Assembly (NCBI GenBank): GCA_949316495.1
Contig: OX439012.1
Location: forward strand, 25,032,666-25,096,665
Source: Amphiduros pacificus
Taxonomy: Eukaryota; Annelida; Polychaeta; Phyllodocida; Hesionidae
DNA length: 64,000 bases
Direction of reading: 5' to 3'
Shown: positions 36,280 to 47,769 of the stretch, in pieces
Position numbering within the stretch: position 1 is the stretch's first letter
How the letters are laid out: each line of letters starts with the position of its first letter
Program-made: the position numbers and the translations under genes
Notes under the pieces: model-generated
The model's database searches: none
What the model was told of the DNA's origin: nothing
The model's input: the letters and a program-made list of their open reading frames with translations, nothing else

Positions 36280-38300
36280 TGTCTAATGGCCGCTAGGTTC
36301 CTTATATGGTAGTAGCCTTTCTTACACATTTTTCTGATCTGGGCCTTCATGTCCAGATTAGAGTCAGTAGTTTTTCTCTACAAGTTCAAGGTCCAGTTTC
36401 TTCAGCAGGGGTGTTATGATGGCTATTTTCATGTTATCAGATACTGCTGATTCAAGCAGTGATTTATTTATAATGGAAGTAATTATTGGTAGGAGGTCAT
36501 CTAAGAGGTCAATTAGTAGCCATGTCGGGATAGGGTCAAGCTCACATGACTTCTTTGCAGACCTTTTGACTAATTTCCGCACCTCGTCTATTTTTAGGGT
36601 GGTGAAAATCTCAAGCAATGATGTACCTGAAGCCGTCACATTGTTCGCAGTGTCACCTGGTGGCGAGACCGGGCCGGGTGGAGCATTATCAATGTCCAGG
36701 CGAATTCTATTTTATCAAGAAAGAATGTGTTGAACTTCTCAGCTTGGGTCAACTCACAGGCAGACCTGGGCATTGGTATCTCATTTTTCTTGTGCATGAC
36801 TGTGTCAATGACTCTAAACAGTTTTTTAGGGTCATGCCTGTTTTCATCGACCAAATTAGAGAAATATGTAGATTGAGATGATTTCATCATGGAGTTGTAT
36901 TTATTTCTCTGGGATTTATACATTTCCTTGTCAATGTGAGAACCAGTCTTGTTCATTTTCCTCTCAAGCCTCCTCTTGAGAGACCTTTCTAGCTTTAATT
37001 TGTCACTCATCCAAGGGACAGGTCTGATTTGAGTGATTTTGGCAAGCTTGATGGGGGCATGTTTATCCATGAGTGATGTGAGTCCCCTGTCATAGTGATT
37101 TACCATGTCATTTCAGGATAAGTTTTCCCAAGCCGAGTTTGCATCATTTAGGGATTTAATGTCATTCTTCAGGGACTGAAGATCTAATCCCTTAAAGTTC
37201 CTGTATTTGATAGATTTTCTGGGGAGTTTTGGTGGTGTGATACCAAGGTAGAGCATAATCATTTTATGATCAGAAATGTACTCATCCACCAGGTGGCTCT
37301 TAAGAAACTTGTTCCCCTTGAAAGTGATGATTAGATCAAGGGTGTTCCCTAGCTTATGAGTTGGTTCATGCACCCATTGGTTCATGTCAAAGACAGATAT
37401 AATGTCATTGAACATCAGGCTTATTCGGCTTATTCACATGAAAATTATAGTCACCTAAGAAGATGGCTTCATGATTAAATGACCCATAGTTGGGTGAACT
37501 CATCATAGAACTCAGAATAGGTATACCTGTTCCTATCTGATGGTTCAGGTCTGTAGATGGTTACAAATGTGAACTTTTTGCCTTTTATTAGGAGGGACGA
37601 TTCAAGCAGTTCCATTGTTTTGACCTCAGGTTGGTTCAACCTATTGGTTTCAAAAGGAAGCTCAACACGATGCAATAGTCCCAAACCTCCACCTGAGCGT
37701 CCAATGCGAGGGAACAAGTGGAATTTAAGGGAACCCTCCTCAAGTTCATCCCTCACTTTCTCCTCATTCAGTTCATGTAGCCATGTTTCAGTCATAAAAA
37801 GGGCATCAAGGTTATGTTCAGTAAAGTAGTTTTTAATGTGTAGAACCTTGCCTGTAATGCTCTGAACGTTGCACGAACCAATTGAGATTTGGTTGCTATG
37901 GATACATTGTGATGTTCGTGTATTGTGCCTTGCAGTGCCCTCTATGTTAGTTTCATTTTCATTATGCAGCACACGTGTTGCCCCATCCGGCCTCAATAGG
38001 GATGCGTAACAATTGGCTGGCCGGGCAGAGGAATGTGTATTGCAATGTTTATTGCCTTTGTTTATATTTGTTAAGCCGAGTTTAGGTGGTGGTTTTAGTT
38101 TGGCTGCATGTTTGGGGTTGTTGGCCGAGTAGATATATTTAATATTTGAATTAATAGTGTCAAGGCCATGCGTGATATTAATACTATGATTATTATTAAT
38201 ATTTTTTGACATGGCCTCATTTGCTGTCCCGCCAGAGTCACCTGGTGGTGAAACGTAGCACCATTTTCTGCTATATGATGACAAAGTGATGTGAAAGAAA
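36280..38300 (-). mobile_element. Broken CR1/L2-like LINE (endonuclease plus partial RT)
   Basis: Read on the minus strand from ~38284. An N-terminal region (MSSYSRKWCYVSPPGDSGG) leads into an APE-type endonuclease with IGSCNVQSITGK, LFMTETWL, GDYNFHVN and SDHKMIM. Then come the linker (ending near 36640) and the start of the RT (LDPIPTWLLIDLL). The frame shifts several times, for example near 37470, 37110 and 36640. At about 36365 the RT fingers join directly to the thumb (IRNLAAIRHCLDE near 36285-36360), so the palm with the YADD box is deleted. The 3' end abuts the minisatellite. Inactive. Confidence 0.8.
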
Positions 38301-38384
38301 TTTTCAAAATTTACAATTAAGAGATTTGAGCTTTTAAGGGTTGAAATTATAAATTATTAAATTATAAAAAATCTGGTCTGGGAC

Positions 38385-38625
38385 TGTGATCAAATGATAA
38401 AAATGAATACATGGTACCCAAGACTAATATGAAATCATGTGGTGATAGGACTTTTATGGTATATGCGCCAAAAAATTGGAATGCCCTGCCCCTTGAAGTG
38501 AAGAACTGCAAAACAGTAGACACTTTCAAGAAAAAACTTAAGACGTATCTATATAGAAAGCATTATCTCGAAAAAGCGCTATGAGCAGACCTGGTCTGAT
38601 ATAGCGCTATATTGGAGAAAGATAA
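38385..38625 (+). mobile_element. 3'-end fragment of a second CR1/L2-like LINE
   Basis: Plus-strand reading gives CGDRTFMVYAPKNWNALPLE followed by TVDTFKKKLKTYLYRKHY, the C-terminal signature of CR1/L2-group RT proteins (the APxxWNxLP motif), then stop and a short 3' tail. It is 5'-truncated, and its orientation is opposite to the LINE at 36280-38300. Confidence 0.75.
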
Positions 38626-39560
38626 TTCAGTGAAACTGTCTTGTCATTGTGAGCGAGGTAAATCCAGTTGCATGAAGCTATCAAACAGGGCATTTATCGT
38701 CAATAATTGGAGTACATGTTCTTTCCACTGAATATCATATATTCAAATGACCACATTTTTGTCAATTATTAGAGTAGAAAGATGATTTAGCATGCTCTGA
38801 AACCGTAATGACGTTGCAAGCAAGGTAAACACAGTTGCGTGAGGCTATGAGATGCACATCTCTTTCCACTGAGCATCATATACAGTGACCGGCAACTGTC
38901 CGAAACCGGCAGATTAAACTCGGACATTTTTAACTCGGTCAAATATCGAGTAAAACTGTTCTGTACTAATTGCAATTGAGCTGAATATAGTGCCTCACAC
39001 GTCATCTTGTTATTCATATTCCTTTCAAAACGTTCAAAGTGTTTATTTGTTTTCACGGCACGACTGATTGAGTCACTGTCAAATGACGTCAGAAGTGGTG
39101 ACGTTACCAACATCACCATATTACTCAATGGAAACTCGGACAGTTTGCCGGTTTCCTGAATGCGTGAATTTCCCGCTAATTCTGTAAATATTGAAAGGAT
39201 ATCATTTTTACTTCACATGTCTTTGAAGTAGACTGTCTTCTATCGATGTGAGCAGTTTTTACAAAGTATTGAGAGGTTTTGTGAAAATCGGGAGTGAAAA
39301 ACATGAAAATGTCCGGATCTAGCTGCCGGTCACTGTATATAAAAGCCCACAGTTTCGTCAATAATTGCAGTAGAAAGATGATTTAACCTGGAATGAAGTC
39401 CTCTTGACATTGAGAGCAGGGTAAACACAGTTACGTGAGACTACGAGATGCACATTTCTTTCCACTGAATATCGTATATACAAATGACCGCAGTTTCGTC
39501 AATAATTCATGACAATTGGAGGAGAAAGATGATTTAACCTGGGGTGAAGTCTTCTTGACA
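38626..39560. repeat. Cluster of ~150-bp dispersed units
   Basis: Diverged units carry GGTAAACACAGTTACGTGAG, GAGATGCACATTTCTTTCCACTG and TCGTCAATAATTGGAGTAGAAAG. They occur at ~38620-38780, 38780-38882, 39336-39500 and 39500-39560, and again at ~43480-43860 and 44145-44345. The spacing suggests an old tandem array broken up by later insertions. Confidence 0.6.
38883..39335. mobile_element. 453-bp MITE, ends CAGTGACCGGCA / TGCCGGTCACTG
   Basis: Terminal inverted repeat CAGTGACCGGCA(A/G)CT with TATA on both sides. It is inserted into one of the ~150-bp dispersed units, whose two halves can be recognised on either side. Also contains GGACAGT/GTCCGG subterminal motifs. No ORF of note. Confidence 0.75.
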
Positions 39561-39566
39561 TTGCAA

Positions 39567-42500
39567 CCTTGGAGTAATTATGAATGGAGGCGTGACGTCG
39601 TGGGATCAAAGGGGACAACATAGTTGCCGCCATGGGCATTGTTATGATGACGCCATATAGGCGCAAGATAAGAAATGTTTGACGTAATTCTTTTTCAAAG
39701 CAATTTTGACTCCACAAATCTATGATTTAGAGCTACACATATCGCGAATGAAATGTTCCCCTTGTTTCACTGATTATAAAGGTATAAATTTTATTTCTCT
39801 GCTCCAAGTTTAGACGATTTTATGAAGAGATTTGCAAATTCATATCATATTTATGAAAATGAATTAATATTTCTGTTTTACCCTCACATTATCAGGAAAT
39901 CGTGTACTTAATTGTTATTTTTATCTTTCCAGTTTATTTTTAATTATTGGCGCATATATTGGCAGCTTAGAAAAATATACCACATTGTTCAGTGAAAAAA
40001 ATACTATCAGAAAATGTAATTTATAGCCCTGCCAATTTATGCGCCGTTATAAATAAATTGACCTAATACATATATATATATAATATCTTTATTCATACGT
40101 ACATAACATGCAGTATACATTGATTTGATAAAAAACGATTGTGTGAGGAAAAACAAAAAAAAATAAAAAATTTACAGTTATCTAAAAACATCAACTTCAA
40201 GCAGTGGTTACATAATCAATCATTTCTTGACATTCGTCTATTGTGAAACCATCAATCCCTTGCCTCAATTCTCTCACCATATTAACTAGAAACATATCAT
40301 TTTCACCAGGTGTAAAAACACTGTGATTTCCACAGAACATAGATCCAAATGACACAGACCATCTTTTACACACATAACTTACATTCTTTGCAATTATACT
40401 TCGACAATCATACTCAGACATTTTTATTAAGAAGCTAAGGTTTTCATTCTTACTCTTACTCATACATACATACATTTTGCAGAACCTTTTAAGAACAGAA
40501 TCCCAGGCATGTTTACCATTGTTGAGCTGACACAGTAAGCTTCTATGGGCTTGATATGGCAAACCCCAGATTCTTCTAACTGCCTTGTTCCAAGCTATCA
40601 TTAGGGACTCAATATGGACATCACTTAAGTTCCATGCCTGAGATCCATAAAAATGACAACAATAGGACTCTAATAGGTACATCACAACATCGGGTGAGGT
40701 ATTCCGGTACCGTGTAAGCAGGCCATTGACTCTACCTATGAACCCAGCTTTTTTATGTCTAATTTCCTCTGACTCTGACAAGTTATCCATGAGATAGTTT
40801 CCCAGATGTTTGACACATGTCTTCCATTGGAGTTTACACCCATCAAGATATATATCTATCTGATCATTTAGATTTATTCTACGATCTGGACTTCTATCAA
40901 AGGCCATACACACTGTCTTTGTACCATTATATTTTACACTGTACTCTTCACCATATTCAGTGCAGATATTAATCATCTTCTGCAATCCTTTTACACTGGG
41001 ACATAAGATTGTCAAATCATCAGCATAGCCTTCACACCCATAATACATATGACCTATATAGCACCCACAGCCAGACTTCTGCAGTCTGTTTATCAGTTCA
41101 TCCATGTATATTGTGAACATAATTGGAGATGCAACTCCACCCTGCCGTACACCATTTATACTTGAGAAATACCTTCCATATTCCATATCCCACATTATTC
41201 TACTTTGTTGTCTTTCATACATGTCTATGAGAAGTCTCAATGTTACAGCTGGTAGACCTCTTTTATAAAGGAGGCTGAACAATTTGTCATATCTAAGTCT
41301 ATCAAATGCCTTTGAGGCGTCAATAAAAGCAGCATACACCTTTGATTGTCTATTCCAGTAATAGTTTACCACTTCTTTGATTGTAAGACTACACATGGCT
41401 GTGGAATGATCAGGCTTAAAAGCAAACTGGATCATACACCATTCTATTACCTTTGTTAGACATGAACAGAGACATATTCCTCTATAATTGTCAGAGTCAC
41501 ATATGTTACCACGTACATCCTTTGGCAGGGACACAAGAGTTCCTGTCAGCAGATCTGTAGGATTACACCCATGTACCATCATACTTGTAGCCAGCAAGGA
41601 CAAGTGCACAATAAATCTGTCAGGAGCATATATCACATGGCTTGACCATAAATCACCATCTCCATCTGACTTTTTGGGCTTCAACTTTTGAATTGCTTTT
41701 CTTATTTCTTTTACATTAAAAACATGTTCATCTCCTTTATAATCGTTCAGATCATTTGCAATATCTGCTTTAACCTTATTAAAATACTCATCATCAGATG
41801 GCACTGAGTTAAACAATGTCCTGTACTTGCCTGTGAACACATTATTTATATCTTTAGGTTCTGTTTTATCATCAACATGTGGTGGTATTTGCTTAGACCG
41901 CCCTTCAAACTTGCTAACCTCTTTCCAAAATTGTCTCTGGTTAGGGTTATCAACTATACATTCAGCCATTCTACTTTTTCTCAGGTCTTCTTCATGGCTC
42001 TTAATTACCCTTATCTTGTAATGATACTGATGCTTTGTTCTCCTCATAATCTGTGCAACAACACCCTCTCTTGGCTTACCACATGACACCCATATACTGT
42101 GCCAAAATATAGCATTTTCTTTAAGAGGCTCTACCTCCTCATTCCAATATGGAATCTGTTTGGATTTGTTTTTCACTTTAGGAAAGCATTTGTCTCCATC
42201 ATTTACACACACATCTATCAGACCCTTACAATATACAGACAATTCATCTTTATGGCGTTCATCTGTACAATGTACATCATTGCAAAACACTGCTTCATTT
42301 GGTACCTTCATATTAAAAAGCTTGCCACTTACACATTTTCTATATTTCTCAATATGTTCATCAGTAATTCTGTGCCATGCTGTGGCCTTCTTTGTACATG
42401 TTCTCATATCATGTCATCATTTAAATCAACAAAAAATAACAATAAAAAATTGCAACAAGAATTTTAATAAATGCTATATCATTATCAATACTTTGTTTTA

Positions 42501-42918
42501 AAAGTTTATAAAAAGCAATATGAATATGAATTATGATTTATTTATAGACATGTTTAAAAAATAAAAGGTTTGGAATATGCATTTCTCTTTTTTTCATAAT
42601 ATCTATTACTGAAGAAATCAGAACAGAAATGAACAGATTAATTTGAAGTAATTTTGAGTGGATGGTATTGTAAGCTTCATAAGAGCAACTATTCTGATTT
42701 TTTCTTTTAAAAAAATAAACCAAAATGTGGAATAATTCTTCAATAAAACTTTGGCCAATTCATTTTTTAAAAATATGAATCTTCAATTTTTCACTGTTCT
42801 GAAGTCGGCAACTATGATAGGATCAAAGGATTTTGAATCCATTGTGTGGAACAATGCGTTGCTATGACGCCATATCTCAAATAACAGCCGTTGCGCCTCC
42901 ATTCATTATTACCCCAAG
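39567..42918. mobile_element. TIR element (target site TTGCAA) interrupted by a LINE
   Basis: Left end CCTTGGAGTAATTATGAATGG (first 20 bases of the repeat) and right end the inverted CTTGGGGTAATAATGAATGG, each flanked by TTGCAA (39561-39566 and 42919-42924). The flanks belong to one ~150-bp dispersed unit split by the insertion. Left interior shares blocks with 15940-16080, right interior with 16255-16395. Most of the interior is the LINE at 40075-42410; without it the element would be about 1 kb. Confidence 0.65.
40075..42410 (-). mobile_element. 5'-truncated non-LTR retrotransposon with an open RT frame (736 aa)
   Basis: A single uninterrupted frame at 42407-40197 encodes a LINE-type reverse transcriptase. 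Visible motifs are NYRGICLCSCLTKVIEW, AFIDASKAFDRL (motif A), NGVRQGGVASPIMFTIYMDE (motif B) and GCEGYADDLTILC (motif C), then a thumb and a long C-terminal region. The upstream linker has FWHSIWVSCGKPREGVV, a stretch common in invertebrate non-LTR elements. No endonuclease domain lies upstream before the host element resumes, so the copy is probably 5'-truncated. The 3' tail ends AATAAAGATATTATATATATA. The clade is uncertain (I/CR1 super-group). The lack of stops over 736 codons argues for a young insertion. Confidence 0.85.
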
Positions 42919-42924
42919 TTGCAA

Positions 42925-43330
42925 CTAAGATAAACATGATTACGTCATACAGAAATGTGTCATCATAGTGACGTCAGACAGGCAAATGTTGCCATAGTGA
43001 CATCAGACAAGTGTCAACATAGTGACGTCATGGCAACATCATAAATTATGTTGATGTGATCATGTAAAATACTGCTGTTACCTTTATGTAAGTTCCTCCC
43101 TCTGTACTGCTTGAAATACAAGTTTTTGGCTATTTTGACTAATAATAAAAGGAATGTATGCTATGTCCCTTCCGCCTTTCTTAATATCTCAACTTTTTCT
43201 TTCAAATGAGCCCAAGATCAAGCTGATTGGTGCAGCGGATGCTGCGTATGAGTTAATTAATGACTCTATCATTCCTATTCATATTATTGATAATTATTAT
43301 TGTTATTATTTTTATTATTATTACAAGTGA
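42925..43330. repeat. Duplicated TGACGTCA-rich segment, copy 1, ending in (TTA)n
   Basis: About 400 bp matching 44335-44770: both carry three to four TGACGTCA-like motifs, then CTCCCTCTGTACTGCTTGAAATACA, AGCCCAAGATCAAG and GGTGCAGCGGATGCT, and end in an ATT/TTA microsatellite. Confidence 0.65.
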
Positions 43331-43860
43331 ACCAACAATAATATGAAATGAAACATCATAGTGAAAGGGTAAAGGGATACATCTATTTTAATTAGGGTAT
43401 ATATCCTTATATCCTAAGGAACACACATTTTGTATATTTTACAAAAAGTCTCAAATGTCTAATAGCCAATGTTAAAAGAACTTCACTTGCAAGCAAGGTA
43501 AACACAGTAGCGCATTTCTTTCCACTGAACATCGTATATAAAAATGATCACATTTTCGTCAATAATTGGAATAGAAAGAGGATTAAACAACAGTGAATCC
43601 TCTTGATATTGCAAGCGAGGTAAAAACAGTTACGTGAGGCTAGGAGATGCACATTTCTGTCAACTCTGAATATTACACATACAAAAGACAAGTTTCGTCA
43701 ATAATTGGAGTAGAACGATGACTTAACCTGGAGTGAAGTCCTCTTGATGTTGCGAGCAAGCAAAAGACAGTAGCGTGAGGCAGAGACATTTAAATATCTC
43801 TGCGTGAGGCTACGAGATGCACATATCGTATATATATACAAATGACCACAGTTTCATAAA

Positions 43861-44145
43861 TAATTACTCTCCTTTGCATCGGGCTCAGTATATAACACCC
43901 TCTCCGCTTATGCGATGAGATATGTTCAAATAGGTCTGTTCCATTAGCCCCGCCCCTTGAATGTATCCAACTGCACGTGCACGGTGCGATGATGTAATTA
44001 CAGCCTGTCGATAGGACAGCACGTGCACGATACAATGACGTAATTCAAATCTCTTGCTAATTAATGTTCATGAGCGCCCAAATAGTACGACATTTGGTCG
44101 CGTCGGCGCTAGGCCTATATTGAAGAGGCCTAGTAAAGCTGAGTA
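43861..44145. repeat. Repeat fragment with ATTACTC/GAGTAAT ends
   Basis: Begins AATTACTCTCCTTTGCAT and ends GCTGAGTAATAA. Contains two GCACGTGCAC blocks with flanking similarity at 43972-43983 and 44020-44031. Pieces match ~12465-12530 in reverse. No coding content. Confidence 0.4.
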
Positions 44146-44334
44146 ATAAATAATTGGAGTAGAAAGTTTTAACCTGCTCTAGAACTGTAATGAATTTGCG
44201 AGCAAGGTAAACACAGTTGTCTGAGGCTACGAGATGCACATTTCATTCAGCCGAATATTATATATACAAAAGACCATACCTTCGTCAATAATTGGAGTAG
44301 AAAGGTCGTTTTTCATGCTCTAAAACTGTGTTGA

Positions 44335-44701
44335 CATTGCAAGCAAGATAAGCAAAGTGACGTCATACAAAAATGTGTCATAATGACGTCAGATAGGAAA
44401 GTGTTGTCATAGTGACGTCAAACATGGAAGGATCAACATAGTGATGTCATGGTAACATCATAAATTATGTCAATATGAATACTGCTGTTAGCTTTTTGGA
44501 AGCTCCTCCCTCTGTACTGCTTGAAATACAGTTTTTGGCTAATTTGACTAATAATAAAAGGAATTTATGCTATGCCCCCTCCATCTTTCTTAATATTTCA
44601 TCTTTTTCTTTCCAATGAGCCCAAGATCAAGCCGATCGGTGCAGCGGATGCTCTGTTTTAATTAATTAATGACTTACTCATTCCTATTCATATTATTGAT
44701 A

Positions 44702-44769
<68 letters not shown>

Positions 44770-44770
44770 T
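44335..44770. repeat. Duplicated TGACGTCA-rich segment, copy 2, with long (ATT)n
   Basis: Second copy of 42925-43330. The (ATT)n tract at 44703-44767 is longer here (about 21 units). Motifs GTGACGTCA and ATGACGTCA recur at 44360-44420. Confidence 0.65.
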
Positions 44771-46735
44771 TACCATTTAAATTGGGCAAAACAAAGATCT
44801 TCATAGACTGGATTTCTCAACTTAACATTAATCATAGGTCAATATCTTAATGATGACATTTGCTTAATAATACATATTCAACAGTTATATTATTATTCAT
44901 GGGGATCAAGGAAGGTTTTGAACATAACGTTTTTCAGATGTCTGAAAAATGTTTGAATCGGGCACTTTCAAAGCCATGGTAACTGGATAGAAAAAATAAC
45001 TTGTACTTAATTCATTAATAATAATTCATTAATATTTTTGAGCTCCTGATGAGTGAGCAACACGGGAGCCATTGTATCAGGCTCTGTCTGTGTGACCGTA
45101 TGTGCGTATGCCAATACAAATCTTCACTATATCTTCTCAGCTACTTGAGACACAGATTCCAGATTTTTACACAAGTGTATTTCATGAAGACCTTAATATG
45201 TTGACCTGTATTATGGCGTTTAAATGTTTTTTCAAGGTCATTGGCTTCAAATTGTAACTAAAAACATTGACATTTTGTTATACTTTATTTTTTAATAGAA
45301 AGATTCTAAACAAAGAGATTAAATTTTGAGTTTCATTTTATTATTTCACAAAGCCCAAGCGGCACTTAAACTGTGGATTTGGGCTCGGATGTGCATTGAT
45401 TTTTCTGTAAAAAAAACCCAAAAAAAAACAAACAAAAAAAAAAACATTCTGTGATATGCTACAAACCTATTTCAGTTACAAATTTGACATGTCTCCTAAA
45501 GGTGTATATTTCATACCCTTAATAAGCAACTGACGGGAGCGTCTGGGCCCATCAATTACCTTGTTTCATGTTGAGCATTGTCTTTCTTAGTCATAATCAA
45601 CTTAAACTGTACCATGTATGTAATTCGAGATATTCTTTCCCATAGCCCATAACTAAATGGATTTTCAAAGATTTCCTGTTCATGAACTATGCAACAATTA
45701 TGTGATATTCTATTGTAATAACATGCACTATGATTGGTGCACACACATCTGGTTGGCTGACCATTTCTCACTGTTCGAATAGGTCTTGTGCTCATATGTG
45801 TGTTAACATCTGCCATGCATTGGTGAAATCTGCAGATATGCAAGCTTGGTTCATGAGAGTAACAAATGGTGATTGACATGTCATTTTTTTCAATCAATTT
45901 CAAGTATTAAACCCTAAACAGTCTTTTTATTCTTCTCGAGATTCCAAATCTGATTTATTTTTTCTGCACATGCATTTGCTGCCAAAACCACAGCTTACAT
46001 ATCATATTAGCTGCTATGTCCACAAATCTGTCCCAGAATACATTCTACATGACACAAGAAACACCTTGTGGATCTCAAATGTTCAAACTATCCTTTTAAA
46101 GGCGAAGATCAATCTGAGTGTAGTTTATCAAATAACATTGAGTATAAAACATCTTTTAATAAAATTGTATTGATTTTGATCATATAAGGATAGAATATTT
46201 TAATGTTCCAGATATATGAGCACTATTTGATATTGTAGATACTTCTTTGATTGTAGCGTTTTTAACCACAAAGGAATATACAACCAGTTTTAAGGGTCAA
46301 CTCTTGTTTTAATCATTAAGTTATCAGTTTTTGTGTTTTTCAAGAACGGCAAAAATATACATGAGAGCAATAATAAATTATATTACTCTCAGGTTATATA
46401 CCCGGGGTTATGTATAATTTACATTATTTCTGTGATTGATGTGTTGTATACCACATTTTTTGTGTTAAAGTGGTTTACACATTGCATTTATTAAACAGAT
46501 TGTGTAACTAGTAAGTATTTAATGCTTTTTGTTTTGCCGTGCCGTTTGCGTTTTGGCCCCCAGTGTCCTGGATAACATTGTTAGCTGCAATGTGCCGTAA
46601 ACAATTGACAACAGCCATTCATTCATACATTTTGAATGTCCTTTAATGAAATTAATTTTGACATAATTATAGCGTATACTTACTGTACTGTATGTTGAAC
46701 ATAATCATGATTGTCACCCAGCAACACTAAATCAT
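44771..46735. other. AT-rich DNA without recognised genes
   Basis: No coding exon is supported. A poly-A rich patch lies at 45410-45450. The open frame at 45556-45903 (minus) shows no family signature. Confidence 0.35.
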
Positions 46736-46737
46736 AA

Positions 46738-46808
46738 CTACGTTTCAAAGCCCTGTTTACTGTTAATTGTACCGTGGATAATAATGACTGTTAATTGTAC
46801 CGTGGATA

Positions 46809-46902
<94 letters not shown>

Positions 46903-47030
46903 GGGTAGACCAGCAAGTAGGCCATTGTCATAGTCTAGAGTAGAGGTAACAAAGACATGGGTAAGTGTTACAGCTGTTTTCTCGTCTAGACAGTGCAGGG
47001 GCACACCACTACCAACTTCGTTAAAAATTG
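46738..47030 (-). mobile_element. CR1/L2-like LINE RT fragment containing a long (GAT)n microsatellite
   Basis: Minus-strand frame reads CLDEKTAVTLTHVFVTSTLD followed by YDNGLLAGLPK, the RT thumb region of CR1/L2-type LINEs (compare IRHCLDE in the 36-38 kb LINE). It then runs into a (GAT)n tract at 46809-46900 (about 30 units). No complete RT is present. Confidence 0.65.
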
Positions 47031-47149
47031 AGATAGAGATGTGAAACTTGGGCAGAGTATGTTATAGAATGTTGTGAACAACATATCATTCAGCTAAAAA
47101 ATTGTTTTTCCAAAATGCATTTTAGTATTTTCTAGAAGGAAATAATTAA

Positions 47150-47650
47150 AAAAAATACCAGCCAGCTACACTTTGGGATTTTGGCTGTCAGCTGTTATTT
47201 TTTACCAGCTCAGAATTTGTATGGAATTAACAGCTGTTAACTTTGTTCATGGATGTTTGTCAATGCCAAATTTCTTTTAACAGCTGGTAATGAGCCAATT
47301 TCTTTAATAAATAATTAAATGTTAAAAACTTATAATTACAGTAGAAATATCATTAGGCTTGAACAATCTTTGTCAAATAATGTTCATATAATATAATTTA
47401 TTTTTTATTTTGCGGTTTTCAATGGTGAAATTGCCAACTTGTGTTAAAATCTCAATACTTTATTTACCAGCCAGCCAATTAAATTCATCTGTCTGTCAGC
47501 TAGGCCATTTTGAAATGTCAAATGTATTTTGAGCCAGCTGGTTCATATAAAAAAAAGTTCCAAGCTGGTAAACATACCAGCTGGAAATGAAATGCATTAG
47601 TTACAAGCTGCCAGCCAGAAAAGTGTGGATATTGGCTCTTTCTGCATATC
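47150..47650. repeat. CAGCTG/CCAGCCAG-rich repeat
   Basis: Direct, imperfectly matching ends: CCAGCCAGCTACACTTTGGG at 47159 and CCAGCCAGAAAAGTGTGG at 47612. Many AGCTGG/CAGCTG motifs lie between them. It separates two pieces of LINE thumb sequence, so it may be a repeat inserted into that LINE fragment. Confidence 0.4.
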
Positions 47651-47654
47651 ATAT

Positions 47655-47765
47655 AGTGGTGGGCCCCTGACAGTGTCTGATGGCAGCCAGGTTCCTAATG
47701 TTATAATAACCTTTCTTGCACATTTTCCTGATCTGTGCCTTCACTGAGGGCCTTAAACATTATCA
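47655..47765 (-). mobile_element. LINE thumb fragment
   Basis: Minus-strand similarity to 36285-36360: the sequences around CAGTGTCTGATGGCAGCCAG, CCTTTCTTGCACATTTTCC and TGATCTGTGCCTTCA match the block that encodes IRNLAAIRHCLDE in the larger LINE. Probably the part of the 46738-47030 fragment beyond the intervening repeat. Confidence 0.5.
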
Positions 47766-47769
47766 ACCA

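Noticed and set aside
46738-46930. Poly-serine protein (about 30 Ser)
   Set aside because: The run is a (GAT)n microsatellite read on the minus strand within a LINE fragment.
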